Part shown: one piece after another, positions 30,473 through 37,802 of the stretch
Layout: each line of letters opens with the position of its first letter
Position numbering within the stretch: position 1 is the stretch's first letter
NCBI RefSeq assembly: GCF_018599195.1
Contig: NZ_JAHFVK010000002.1
Coordinates: 1,062,001-1,126,000 of the forward strand
Reading direction: 5' to 3'
Length of the DNA: 64,000 bases
Source of the DNA: Croceibacterium selenioxidans
GTDB lineage: Bacteria; Pseudomonadota; Alphaproteobacteria; Sphingomonadales; Sphingomonadaceae
Translations under genes and position numbers: made by a program
Notes under the pieces: generated by a model
Databases searched by the model: none
What the model was told of the DNA's origin: nothing
The model's input: the letters and a program-made list of their open reading frames with translations, nothing else

Positions 30473-31411
30473 TCAGGTCGGAGTGGCGCCCGAGCCTCGC
30501 CCACCGCGAAGGTGATATTCCTGGGTGCCGAGGTGGAGGACGTCATCGACATCGATCACCGCCGAATTGGCATAAGTGAATCCAGGGTCGAGGCTGCGAT
30601 AGAGCCGGTCGAAATCGCGGTCGACCGTCTGGTGGTAAAGGTCGGCGAAGCTCTCGATCACGAAGTAGGTCGGTTGCAGATCGTCAATTACGTAGTCGGT
30701 GCGCATGACACGGTCGACGTTGAGCATGATCCGGTTGGGCGACTGACCCTCTAGCGCGAACACCGCCTCGCGCGGGCCGGACAGGATGCCGGCGCCGAAG
30801 ATGCGCAAGCCGTCCGTTTCCTGGATCAGCCCGAATTCCACCGTATACCAGTAAAGCGCACCGAGGGCCTTGAGCCGGTTGTAGCGCATCGCCTTCCACC
30901 CAGCCTTGCCATATTCCTGCATGTATTCGGCGAATACCGGGTCGGTCAGCAGCGGCACGTGGCCGAACACGTCGTGGAAGACGTCGGGTTCCTGGATGTA
31001 GTCGAACGTTTCGCGCGTACGGATGAAATTGCCCGCCGGGAAACGGCGGTTGGCGAGATGCCAGAAGAACACGTGATCCGGGATCAGCATCGGCACCGGC
31101 ACCACGCTCCACCCGGTCATCGCACCAAGCTCGTCCGACAGTCGGCCAAACTCCGGCACGCCGCCGCGCCCGAGGTCCAGCTTGTCGAGCCCGGCGAGGA
31201 AGGCGGTGCAAGCCCGGCCTGGAAGAAGATCCAACTGCCGGGCGAAGAGGTCGTCCCAGATGGTGTCTTCGTCGGCGGAATAATCGCGCTGCGCCGGTTC
31301 GAGCCAGTCCTCGCCGACATGGGGCGGGCGTTTGAGCGGCGCGGTAAAGACGTCCTGCGACACGGCGGGAAGCGCCGTAAAATCCGGGTCTATCTGACTG
31401 ATCGTGGCCAT
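30473..31411 (-). CDS. phhA: Phenylalanine 4-monooxygenase
   Basis: PhhA hydroxylates phenylalanine to tyrosine using tetrahydropterin, iron and O2. The protein has 312 residues. The iron ligands H146 and H151 lie in PDVFHDVFGHVPLL and E192 in YWYTVEFGLI, exactly as in the aromatic amino acid hydroxylase family. The catalytic domain is complete with no regulatory ACT domain, as usual in bacteria. The pterin dehydratase gene phhB is not adjacent. The gene sits in the middle of four small lipoprotein genes, apparently by chance. Confidence 0.97.
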   Translation of the reverse strand: MATISQIDPDFTALPAVSQDVFTAPLKRPPHVGEDWLEPAQRDYSADEDTIWDDLFARQLDLLPGRACTAFLAGLDKLDLGRGGVPEFGRLSDELGAMTGWSVVPVPMLIPDHVFFWHLANRRFPAGNFIRTRETFDYIQEPDVFHDVFGHVPLLTDPVFAEYMQEYGKAGWKAMRYNRLKALGALYWYTVEFGLIQETDGLRIFGAGILSGPREAVFALEGQSPNRIMLNVDRVMRTDYVIDDLQPTYFVIESFADLYHQTVDRDFDRLYRSLDPGFTYANSAVIDVDDVLHLGTQEYHLRGGRGSGATPT

Positions 31412-31471
31412 GGGCTCTCCGCACTCAAAGTAGCATGGGCTACCTCAACGGCCAAACCGCAACCCAGGGTC

Positions 31472-31726
31472 CTAGCGATTGTCTGACGCGTTCTCGTCGG
31501 CCGTCGGTTCGGACGAGGGTGCCGCCACGGCTTCCTGCGGCAAGCGCTGGGCGTCGAGCATCTCGGCCGCTTCATCGAGCGTTTTGGCTTCGCCCACGGT
31601 AACTCCGCCCGGGCCCGGATCATCGTCCGAGCCGCAGCCGGACACCAGGGTGGTCGCCAGCGTGCAAGCGAACAAGGCGGGCAGGAGTTGCCTCCCACCC
31701 GCCCGGCGGAAGCCCGTTAAGGGCAA
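31472..31726 (-). CDS. Small lipoprotein with TTG start, second gene of a pair
   Basis: The protein has about 84 residues. A TTG at 31726 gives the n-region MPLTGFRRAGGR, a hydrophobic stretch (LLPALFACTLATTLV) and lipobox VSGC, a convincing lipoprotein signal. The mature part (GSDDDPGPGGVTVGEAKTLD, then EAAEMLDAQRLPQE) is acidic. No ATG is available in the frame. The TTG lies 1 nt after the stop of the upstream lipoprotein gene (TGA-G-TTG), which supports translational coupling. Function is unknown; it would be easy to miss in automatic annotation. Confidence 0.6.
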   Translation of the reverse strand: MPLTGFRRAGGRQLLPALFACTLATTLVSGCGSDDDPGPGGVTVGEAKTLDEAAEMLDAQRLPQEAVAAPSSEPTADENASDNR

Positions 31727-31727
31727 C

Positions 31728-32036
31728 TCAGTTCGCTTCGGTCTTTGCGGCGGCGCCGGCAGCATCGGCGGCAGCGGCAGCATCGGCAGCGGCGGCGGCA
31801 GCGGCGTCGCCAGCGGCCTCGGCCGTGTCGACCGCTTCTTCGGCAGTCTTGGTGGCGTCCTCGGCCGCGTCGGCGACGGCTGCGGCGCTCGGATCGGGTA
31901 CATCGCTCATCGCCTCGTCGGCGGGAAGCTCGACGCTGTCGGCCATCGCGTCTTCGGACGCATCGCCCGAACCGCCACAAGCGGCGAGCGCCAGAGAGAG
32001 CGCGGAAGTTGTTGCAATCAGGGCGATCTTCTTCAT
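31728..32036 (-). CDS. Alanine-rich small lipoprotein
   Basis: The protein has 102 residues. MKKIALIATTSALSLALAAC has lipobox LAAC. The mature domain runs from an acidic stretch (GGSGDASEDAMADSVELPAD) into a long Ala-rich region (AADAAEDATKTAEEAVDTAE and further Ala runs) expected to form a single helix. GGAAAGG about 8 nt before the ATG is a good ribosome binding site. Composition resembles the lipoproteins at 29552 and 30173, but the shared 3' flank is absent. It is divergent from recQ. Confidence 0.78.
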   Translation of the reverse strand: MKKIALIATTSALSLALAACGGSGDASEDAMADSVELPADEAMSDVPDPSAAAVADAAEDATKTAEEAVDTAEAAGDAAAAAAADAAAAADAAGAAAKTEAN

Positions 32037-32186
32037 TCTTTGAAACCTTTCCTTGGCAATCGGATGGCGGCTAGGTGCCTCTCCTTCCTGGTCGTGACCA
32101 CGCTACCGCAGCGAGCGAACCAAGAAAATGGCTAAACTTGGGCAAGCGCGGATTGCCTTGCGGCGGCGATCTGCCAGAGCATCCTG

Positions 32187-33971
32187 ATGGCTGACGAGTT
32201 GGCGGAGATCGAAGGGGCGGAGCAAGCGCTGCGCCGGGTGTTCGGCTTCGAACACTTCCGTGGCGTGCAGCAGCAGGTGGTGGAGCGCGTCCTGGCCGGG
32301 CGGTCGACTCTGGCGGTCATGCCGACCGGGGCCGGAAAGTCGCTCACCTATCAGCTTCCCGCGACTATGCTGCCCGGTTGTTGCGTTGTGATCTCGCCCC
32401 TGATCGCCCTGATGCATGACCAATTGCGCTCGGCGCGTGCGAACGGCATTCGCGCCGCTTCGCTGACCAGCGTCGACGACGACCGAGAGGCCACGATCGA
32501 TGCTTATCGCGCAGGCGCCTTGGACTTGCTCTACGTCGCGCCGGAGCGCGCCAGCCAACCGCATTTCCGAAACCTGCTTTCGGCCTCCCCGCCCGCGTTG
32601 TTCGCTGTAGACGAGGCCCACTGCGTGTCGGAGTGGGGTCACGACTTCCGCCCCGATTACCGCCAGCTGCGGCCGCTGATGGATGCCTTCCCGTCTGTGC
32701 CGCGCCTTGCCCTGACAGCGACGGCGGACGCGCACACCCGCGCTGACATTCTCACCCAGCTCGGCATTCCTGAGGACGGCCTGGTCGTGGCAGGCTTCGA
32801 CCGGCCGAACATCCGTTACGCCATCCGTCACCGAGAGAGCGGAGCCCGCCAGCTCGCGCAGCTGATGAAGGATCACCCGGGTCCGGGGATCGTCTATGCT
32901 CCCACCCGCAAGAAGGTGGAGCAGCTCGCAGAAGCACTCGCGGCGGCGAGTGGGCGGCCGGTCCTGCCCTATCACGCAGGCCTCCCGCCAGAACGACGCG
33001 CCGCCAACCAGGCGGCTTTCGTCGCCAGCGAGGATATGGTCATGGTGGCCACGATCGCCTTCGGCATGGGGATCGACAAACCCGACGTTCGCTTCGTGGC
33101 GCATGCCGGGATCCCCAAGTCGATCGAGGCCTACTACCAGGAAACCGGCCGCGCGGGTCGTGACGGAGATCCCGCCGTGGCGGTGATGCTGTGGGCCGCG
33201 GCGGACTTTTCACAGGCGCGCCAGCGGCTTGAAGAGGTGGATGCCGCCCGGCGCGGCGGAGAACGCGCGCGCCTCGATGCGCTCGCAAGCTTGATCGAAA
33301 CGCCGACCTGCCGCCGCGCCATTCTGCTGCGGTACTTTGGCGAGAATCCGCCCGAGCGTTGTGGCAATTGCGACAACTGCCTGGAGGCACCGGGCGTGAT
33401 CGACGCCACCGAGCTGGCGCGCAAGCTATTGTCGGCCGTTTATCGCACCGGTCAGAGCTTCGGTTTCGGGCACCTGCAAAAGGTCCTGACCGGCAGCGCG
33501 GACGAGCGCGTGACGCAACGGGGGCACGATCGCCTGAGTGTGTTCGGGATAGTCGGCGGTGAAGAGGCGAGGCTGCTCCAGCCGCTCAGCCGGGCGCTGC
33601 AAGCTCGCGGGACGCTCGTCGCCACCGAGCACGGCGGGCTGAAGCTCGGAGGCGACGCGCGGACTATCCTCAAGGGAGAGGCGACCGTCGAGATCGTCCA
33701 GCCGCCCGCGCCCAGCGGCAAGGGGCGCGCGCGGCGGGATGCGGCAAATCCTGTCGGCGATCCCCTGTTCGAAGCGTTGCGGGCCCTCCGCCGCGAGCTC
33801 GCAACCGAGGCGCAAGTACCGCCCTACGTGATCTTCCACGACGCGGTGCTGCGCGAGATGGCTCTTGCCAAGCCCACCACGGTGTCCGCGCTGGGCAAAG
33901 TCTCCGGCGTCGGCGCGCGCAAGCTTGAGGCTTATGGCAATGCCTTCCTGTCGGTGATCAGGCAGCATTAG
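32187..33971 (+). CDS. recQ: ATP-dependent DNA helicase RecQ
   Basis: RecQ unwinds DNA 3'-5' in recombination and fork repair. The protein has 594 residues. Walker A MPTGAGKS is at about residues 45-52, motif II DEAH in ALFAVDEAHCVSEWGHDF, and motif VI YYQETGRAGRDG. The RecQ zinc cysteines appear as CRRAILLRYFGE and CGNCDNCLE (about 372-398), followed by the winged-helix RQC region and a C-terminal HRDC domain (about 520-594). The start at 32187 (MADELAEIEGAEQAL) fits. It is divergent from the lipoprotein pair. Confidence 0.96.
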   Translation: MADELAEIEGAEQALRRVFGFEHFRGVQQQVVERVLAGRSTLAVMPTGAGKSLTYQLPATMLPGCCVVISPLIALMHDQLRSARANGIRAASLTSVDDDREATIDAYRAGALDLLYVAPERASQPHFRNLLSASPPALFAVDEAHCVSEWGHDFRPDYRQLRPLMDAFPSVPRLALTATADAHTRADILTQLGIPEDGLVVAGFDRPNIRYAIRHRESGARQLAQLMKDHPGPGIVYAPTRKKVEQLAEALAAASGRPVLPYHAGLPPERRAANQAAFVASEDMVMVATIAFGMGIDKPDVRFVAHAGIPKSIEAYYQETGRAGRDGDPAVAVMLWAAADFSQARQRLEEVDAARRGGERARLDALASLIETPTCRRAILLRYFGENPPERCGNCDNCLEAPGVIDATELARKLLSAVYRTGQSFGFGHLQKVLTGSADERVTQRGHDRLSVFGIVGGEEARLLQPLSRALQARGTLVATEHGGLKLGGDARTILKGEATVEIVQPPAPSGKGRARRDAANPVGDPLFEALRALRRELATEAQVPPYVIFHDAVLREMALAKPTTVSALGKVSGVGARKLEAYGNAFLSVIRQH

Positions 33972-33979
33972 GCCTCCCA

Positions 33980-34005
33980 TCTTCCCTAAGCTGGCTCGGG
34001 GAGGA
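33980..34005 (+). repeat. Dispersed 3'-end palindromic element, copy 4 (degenerate left arm)
   Basis: This degenerate copy begins TCTTCCCTAAGC and ends GGCTCGGGGAGGA, 9 nt after the recQ stop, matching the copy at 28208 with changes in the left arm. Confidence 0.55.
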
Positions 34006-34037
34006 CCCGATCCTCCTTGATCCGCGCGACGTTTGAT

Positions 34038-34059
34038 ATAAATATGATATCATATTTAT
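34038..34059. promoter_or_regulatory. Perfect 22-bp AT-rich palindrome upstream of the SPFH/RHH genes
   Basis: ATAAATATGAT (34038-34048) is followed directly by its exact reverse complement ATCATATTTAT (34049-34059). It is 20 of 22 A/T in a genome of roughly two-thirds GC. It lies 18 nt before the SPFH start codon, where a repressor would block transcription or initiation. The downstream ribbon-helix-helix protein (34986-35192) is the obvious candidate binder, as such proteins usually bind AT-rich palindromes and autoregulate. Binding is inference. Confidence 0.7.
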
Positions 34060-34076
34060 GCCAAAGGAGATTCATC

Positions 34077-34313
34077 ATGTCTGAGGGGAAGGGGGTCATG
34101 GCGCGGAGCCAGGAACGGCCGGCGAGCACGTTCAACGGCTATGCGTTCCTGCTGTTGTGGCTGGGCGCGATCGGGGTCGGCATCTGGCGCATCATCATGT
34201 TCAACACACACGGACCGACCGCCCTTGGTGGCTGGCTGCTGCTGCTGTCGATCCTGTCTTTCGTCTTCATCCTGGCCGGGTTCTTCATGATCAGCCGAAC
34301 ACGTCGTCAGTGA
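34077..34313 (+). CDS. N-terminal membrane part of the frameshifted SPFH gene
   Basis: As the sequence stands, this 78-residue product contains two hydrophobic segments (GYAFLLLWLGAIGVGIWRII and GGWLLLLSILSFVFILAGFF) and ends in the out-of-frame tail SRTRRQ. If translated alone it would be a small membrane protein. Its stop codon overlaps a GTG in the SPFH frame. Confidence 0.5.
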   Translation: MSEGKGVMARSQERPASTFNGYAFLLLWLGAIGVGIWRIIMFNTHGPTALGGWLLLLSILSFVFILAGFFMISRTRRQ

Positions 34314-34975
34314 TCACCTTGTTCGGCGAGTACCGGGGCACCGAGCGGACGCAGGGTCTGCGGTGGGTCTGGCCGTGGATGGGGCGCAAGAAGATTTCGG
34401 TCCGACAGAACAACATCCATTCGGAGCGGATCAAGATCAACGACTTGCGCGGCAATCCGATCGAGATCGCCTGCAACGTGGTGTGGCGGGTGTCCGATAC
34501 GGCGCAGGCGGCGTTCGACGTCGATGACTACCGGACCTTCGTGAACATCCAGATCGACGCCGGGCTGCGCACGGTCGCTTCGCGCCATCCCTATGACGAT
34601 TACGAGGAGCATGAAACGACGCTGCGTTCGCATGGCGAGATCGTAAACGGTGAACTGCGGACGGAACTCAACGAACGTCTGTCACATGCCGGGATCGTGG
34701 TCGACGAAGCAGGGCTCACTCACCTCGCCTACGCGCCTGAGATAGCCGGGGCGATGCTCCGTCGGCAGCAGGCCGAAGCGGTGATTGCGGCGCGGGCGAA
34801 GCTGGTGCTCGGCGCGGTCAGCATGGTGGAGATGGCGCTTGAGAAACTGAGCGCGGACGAAATCGTCCAGCTCGACGACGAACGCCGGGCGACCATGGTT
34901 TCGAACCTGATGGTCGTACTCTGTGGCGAACGCGAAGTGAGCCCAGTGTTGAACGCAGGAACGCTCTACCAGTAG
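34310..34975 (+). CDS. SPFH domain part of the frameshifted gene, possible coupled restart
   Basis: This frame carries the whole SPFH domain (221 residues from GTG at 34310). The GTG overlaps the TGA of the preceding fragment (GTGA), the arrangement used for coupled translation. A soluble SPFH domain could therefore still be made without its membrane anchor. The domain shows NDLRGNPIEIACNVVWRVSD, ASRHPYDDYEEHE and VSNLMVVLCGERE, typical of the sphingomonad/actinobacterial SPFH group. SPFH proteins normally oligomerise on membranes as scaffolds. Confidence 0.6.
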   Translation: MITLFGEYRGTERTQGLRWVWPWMGRKKISVRQNNIHSERIKINDLRGNPIEIACNVVWRVSDTAQAAFDVDDYRTFVNIQIDAGLRTVASRHPYDDYEEHETTLRSHGEIVNGELRTELNERLSHAGIVVDEAGLTHLAYAPEIAGAMLRRQQAEAVIAARAKLVLGAVSMVEMALEKLSADEIVQLDDERRATMVSNLMVVLCGEREVSPVLNAGTLYQ

Positions 34976-34985
34976 GGCCAGGCTC

Positions 34986-35192
34986 GTGCCGCAAACACCC
35001 AAGAAAGCCTTCCCCCTCCGGCTCGACCCGGCGCTCTACGAGACGATAGAGAGGCTGGCGGCGAGCGAGTTCCGTTCGGTCAACGCCGAGCTGGAGGTCC
35101 TGCTGCGTGAGGCGCTCGGCCGAAGAGGGATCAAGGTCCCCGCGGCCGAGCGCCCGCGCCGTGGCCGACCGCCGAAACAGGAAGCCGAATGA
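34986..35192 (+). CDS. Arc-like ribbon-helix-helix DNA-binding protein
   Basis: The protein has 68 residues with start GTG at 34986, 10 nt after the SPFH stop. KAFPLRLDPALYETIERLAA (about residues 6-25) is the beta-strand plus first helix of a MetJ/Arc fold. SVNAELEVLLREALGRRGI is the second helix, and the tail (PRRGRPPKQ) is basic and AT-hook-like. Arc-type proteins bind short palindromes as dimers of dimers. Its place behind the SPFH gene and the AT-rich palindrome in front suggest autoregulation of the operon. Confidence 0.82.
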   Translation: MPQTPKKAFPLRLDPALYETIERLAASEFRSVNAELEVLLREALGRRGIKVPAAERPRRGRPPKQEAE

Positions 35193-35253
35193 GACTGGCG
35201 CTACGCGACCAACTGGCTAGGCTGGCGTCAAAAATGCGGGAGGGCCAGGCCCT

Positions 35254-36264
35254 ATGAAGTTCGGGGTGTTCGACCATGTCGACGACAGCGGCCTGCCGCT
35301 CGCCGATCATCTCGAGGCACGCCTGCGGTTCGCCGAGACTTACGACCGCTGCGGATTTCATTACTATCATGTGGCGGAACATCACGGCACGCCGCTCGGT
35401 CTTGCGCCGTCCCCCGGGATGCTGTTCGCGGCGCTGAGCCAGCGCACCCGCCACCTTCGGTTCGGACCGTTGGTCTATCTCCTCCCGCTCTATCACCCGC
35501 TACGGCTGGTCGAGGAAGTGGCGATGATCGACGCTCTTTCACAAGGCCGTTTCCAGCTTGGGGTGGGTCGTGGCGTTTCTCCGATCGAGCTCGGTTTCTA
35601 CGGCCTCGACATGACCGAGCAACGCGGGCGTTACGACGAGACGCTCGAGGTCTTGCTCAAGGGGCTGTCGTCGGACAGGCTCGACTACGAGGGTGAGTTC
35701 TACCGCTTCGACGACGTGCCTATGGCGCTGCGCCCGATCCAGCGCCCGCATCCCCCCCTGTGGTACGGCGCGGGCAGTCCGGACTCGATCCGTTGGTGCG
35801 CCCGGAACGGCGTGAATATGGTCACCCTCGCGCTCGGTGAACGCGTGCGCCAGACGACCGAACTCTACCGTTCGGAGTGGCGGGGGCCGGCAGAGGCAAT
35901 CCCGCTGATGGGTGTCAGCCGGCACATCGTCGTGGCGCCGACCGACGAGGAGGCCAAGGCGCTCGTCCGCCCCGCCTATGCCCGCTGGCGCCAGAGCATG
36001 GCCAAGCTGTGGGAGGAGCGCGGCAACGGCTTTCCGCTCGCCGCCCACCTTCCGCTCGAATGGGATGCGGCAGAAGCGATGGGCCACGGTTGCGCGGGCT
36101 CTCCCCACACGGTTCGGTCTTTCGTGGAAGACGAAGCGGAAGCGGGTGGGATCAACTATTTCGTCTCGGCCCTGGCGTTCGGCAACTTGCCAGCCGAGGC
36201 CGTTACCCGCTCTGCCGAACTGTTCGCCGAGCATGTCATGCCTGCCCTCACCGGAAAGTCTTAG
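35254..36264 (+). CDS. LLM class flavin-dependent oxidoreductase
   Basis: This 336-residue luciferase-like TIM-barrel protein uses FMN or F420-type flavin. It begins MKFGVFDHVDDSGLPLADHL and shows HYYHVAEHHGTPLGLAPSPG and GRFQLGVGRGVSPIELGFYG, which fit group-1 bacterial luciferase-like monooxygenases. Substrate is unknown. The RBS GGGAGGG is 12-18 nt upstream. It lies 61 nt after the ribbon-helix-helix gene, so cotranscription is possible but not compelled. Confidence 0.9.
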   Translation: MKFGVFDHVDDSGLPLADHLEARLRFAETYDRCGFHYYHVAEHHGTPLGLAPSPGMLFAALSQRTRHLRFGPLVYLLPLYHPLRLVEEVAMIDALSQGRFQLGVGRGVSPIELGFYGLDMTEQRGRYDETLEVLLKGLSSDRLDYEGEFYRFDDVPMALRPIQRPHPPLWYGAGSPDSIRWCARNGVNMVTLALGERVRQTTELYRSEWRGPAEAIPLMGVSRHIVVAPTDEEAKALVRPAYARWRQSMAKLWEERGNGFPLAAHLPLEWDAAEAMGHGCAGSPHTVRSFVEDEAEAGGINYFVSALAFGNLPAEAVTRSAELFAEHVMPALTGKS

Positions 36265-36300
36265 CGGGCCGTTTACCTTTATCGTTTAGCCGGCAGGCGG

Positions 36301-37284
36301 ATGGAATCGGTCGATCAACTTGCGCTTCGCCGCCCTTCGCTAGGGTGGCTCGGGCTGATAGCGGCGCTCGCCATCGCCGCGATTCCGGCTGCCGCATTGT
36401 TCGCACAGGAGAGGGTGCGGCCGTTCGTCGTGGTCGAGACCGGGCGCGGATTCGAAACCCTGCAACTCGCCGTCGATGCCATCGGCCAGGCGCGGGGAAC
36501 CATCGCGATCGCTCCGGGCACTTATGCCCAGTGCGCGGTGCAGACTTCGGGCACGATCAGCTACATCGCCACCGAACCGGGCACCGCGATCTTCGATGGC
36601 AAGACTTGCGAAGGCAAGGCGGCGCTCGTTCTTCGCGGGCTCGGCGCCGAAGTGTCGGGCCTCGTGTTCCAGGCCATGCGGGTCCCCGACTTCAACGGCG
36701 CGGGCATCCGGCTTGAGAGCGGCAACCTGACGGTGGCGCAGAGCTGGTTCCGCGATAGCCAGCAAGGCATTCTCACCGCGACCAACCCCGGCGGCCTGAT
36801 CGTGATCGACCGCTCGACTTTCACCCGCCTCGGTACCTGCGAGGGATCGGGCGGTTGCGCGCATTCGATCTACATCGGCGACTATGGCCAATTGCGGGTG
36901 ACGCGCAGCCGTTTCGAAGAAGGGCGCGGCGGGCATTACGTCAAGAGTCGCGCCGCCAAGGTCGAGATCGCGAGTTCCAGCTTCGATGATTCCCGCGGCC
37001 AGGCGACCAACTACATGATCGACCTGCCAGACGGAGCCGTGGGCCAGATTAGCAACAACCGGTTCGTCCAGGGCCGCGACAAGGAGAACTACTCCGCCTT
37101 CATCGCGGTCGGAGCGGAAAACCATGCGCATTCCAGCGTCGGGCTGTCGATCCTGGGCAACGACGCGCGGCTGGCTCCCGGTGTCGAGCGCAGCACCGCG
37201 TTCGTGGCCGACTGGACGGGCGATGAACTGGCGTTGGGTCAGAACAGGCTCGGCGCCGGCCTCAAGCCGTTCGAGCGGCGCTAG
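36301..37284 (+). CDS. Exported right-handed parallel beta-helix protein
   Basis: The protein has 327 residues. A hydrophobic segment near residues 17-36 (LGLIAALAIAAIPAAALFA) is a signal peptide or anchor. The rest shows the repetitive turns of a pectate-lyase-like beta-helix: GSGGCAHSIYIGDYGQLRVT, RFEEGRGGHYVKSRAAKVEI and NNRFVQGRDKEN. Such proteins are often polysaccharide lyases or binding proteins, but no catalytic residues can be assigned. It follows the LLM gene by 36 nt and overlaps the convergent GNAT gene by 4 nt at its end. Confidence 0.8.
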   Translation: MESVDQLALRRPSLGWLGLIAALAIAAIPAAALFAQERVRPFVVVETGRGFETLQLAVDAIGQARGTIAIAPGTYAQCAVQTSGTISYIATEPGTAIFDGKTCEGKAALVLRGLGAEVSGLVFQAMRVPDFNGAGIRLESGNLTVAQSWFRDSQQGILTATNPGGLIVIDRSTFTRLGTCEGSGGCAHSIYIGDYGQLRVTRSRFEEGRGGHYVKSRAAKVEIASSSFDDSRGQATNYMIDLPDGAVGQISNNRFVQGRDKENYSAFIAVGAENHAHSSVGLSILGNDARLAPGVERSTAFVADWTGDELALGQNRLGAGLKPFERR

Positions 37285-37802
37285 CGATTGGTCGGTCGCG
37301 CCAGCCGGAACGCGGGAGCGAAGGTTACCGAAGAGTCGGGAACCGCGTCGGTAAACGGCAACGCCTGGAAATACTCCGCGAGCGGACCCGTGATGTGCAG
37401 CGGCGTTTCCCGGACGAAGCCGAACCTGGAATAGAGCGCCGGATCGCCGAGCAGGACCAGGCCCTGGGCGCCCGCCCGCTGCCAGTACTCGCTGCCGGCC
37501 TCCACCAGGGCGCGGCCGATCCCGTGCCCCTGCAGCTTGGGATGCACCGAAATCGGGCCGAGGGCCAGCCAGCCCTCCTCGCCACCCGACAGGATCGCGG
37601 GCGAATAGGCGACGTGGCCGACGATCTCTCCGTCCCGCTCGGCGACGAGGGACAGCGCAAGGTCGCCAGCGGCACGCAGGGCGTCGACGATCGCGGGCTC
37701 GGTCCCTTCGCTGTGCGGATGACCGGTGAAGGCGGCTTCGGTGACATCGAAGATCGCAGGCTCGTCGCCTGGGCGTTCGGGGCGGATGGTCAGGTCGCTC
37801 AT
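37281..37802 (-). CDS. GNAT family N-acetyltransferase
   Basis: The protein has 173 residues. [19 protein letters not shown] near residues 101-119 is the acetyl-CoA motif A (Q/RxxGxG/A), and [19 protein letters not shown] follows, typical of the putative N-acetyltransferase YhbS-like group. The start ATG at 37802 overlaps the ribA stop (ATGA), so it is the third gene of the xth-ribA-GNAT operon. Substrate is unknown. Confidence 0.87.
   Translation of the reverse strand: MSDLTIRPERPGDEPAIFDVTEAAFTGHPHSEGTEPAIVDALRAAGDLALSLVAERDGEIVGHVAYSPAILSGGEEGWLALGPISVHPKLQGHGIGRALVEAGSEYWQRAGAQGLVLLGDPALYSRFGFVRETPLHITGPLAEYFQALPFTDAVPDSSVTFAPAFRLARPTNR

Larger units (their letters stand above)
34077..34975 (+). 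pseudogene. SPFH (band 7/stomatin-like) membrane protein gene, interrupted by a -1 frameshift
   Basis: The two frames together make one SPFH protein of about 299 residues. An N-terminal region with two transmembrane segments (residues about 20-73) is followed by the SPFH domain. At 34290-34293 the expected ATC-CAG (Ile-Gln, in FFMIQPN) reads ATCAG, so one C is missing. The first frame then ends at a TGA (34311-34313). Downstream sequence is intact and well conserved: QPNTSSVITLFGEYRGTE, RIKINDLRGNPIE, AYAPEIAGAMLRRQQAEAV. Either the base is a sequencing error, or the gene is truly split. Ribosome binding site AAAGGAGA is at 34063-34070. Confidence 0.8.

Noticed and set aside
32187-33971. recQ with the frameshifted SPFH gene as a defence island
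   Set aside because: RecQ here is a standard housekeeping helicase with RQC and HRDC domains; no nuclease, toxin or defence effector adjoins it.
34284-34313. Programmed -1 frameshift in the SPFH gene
   Set aside because: No slippery heptamer of the X-XXY-YYZ kind and no obvious downstream pseudoknot is visible; a missing base is simpler.
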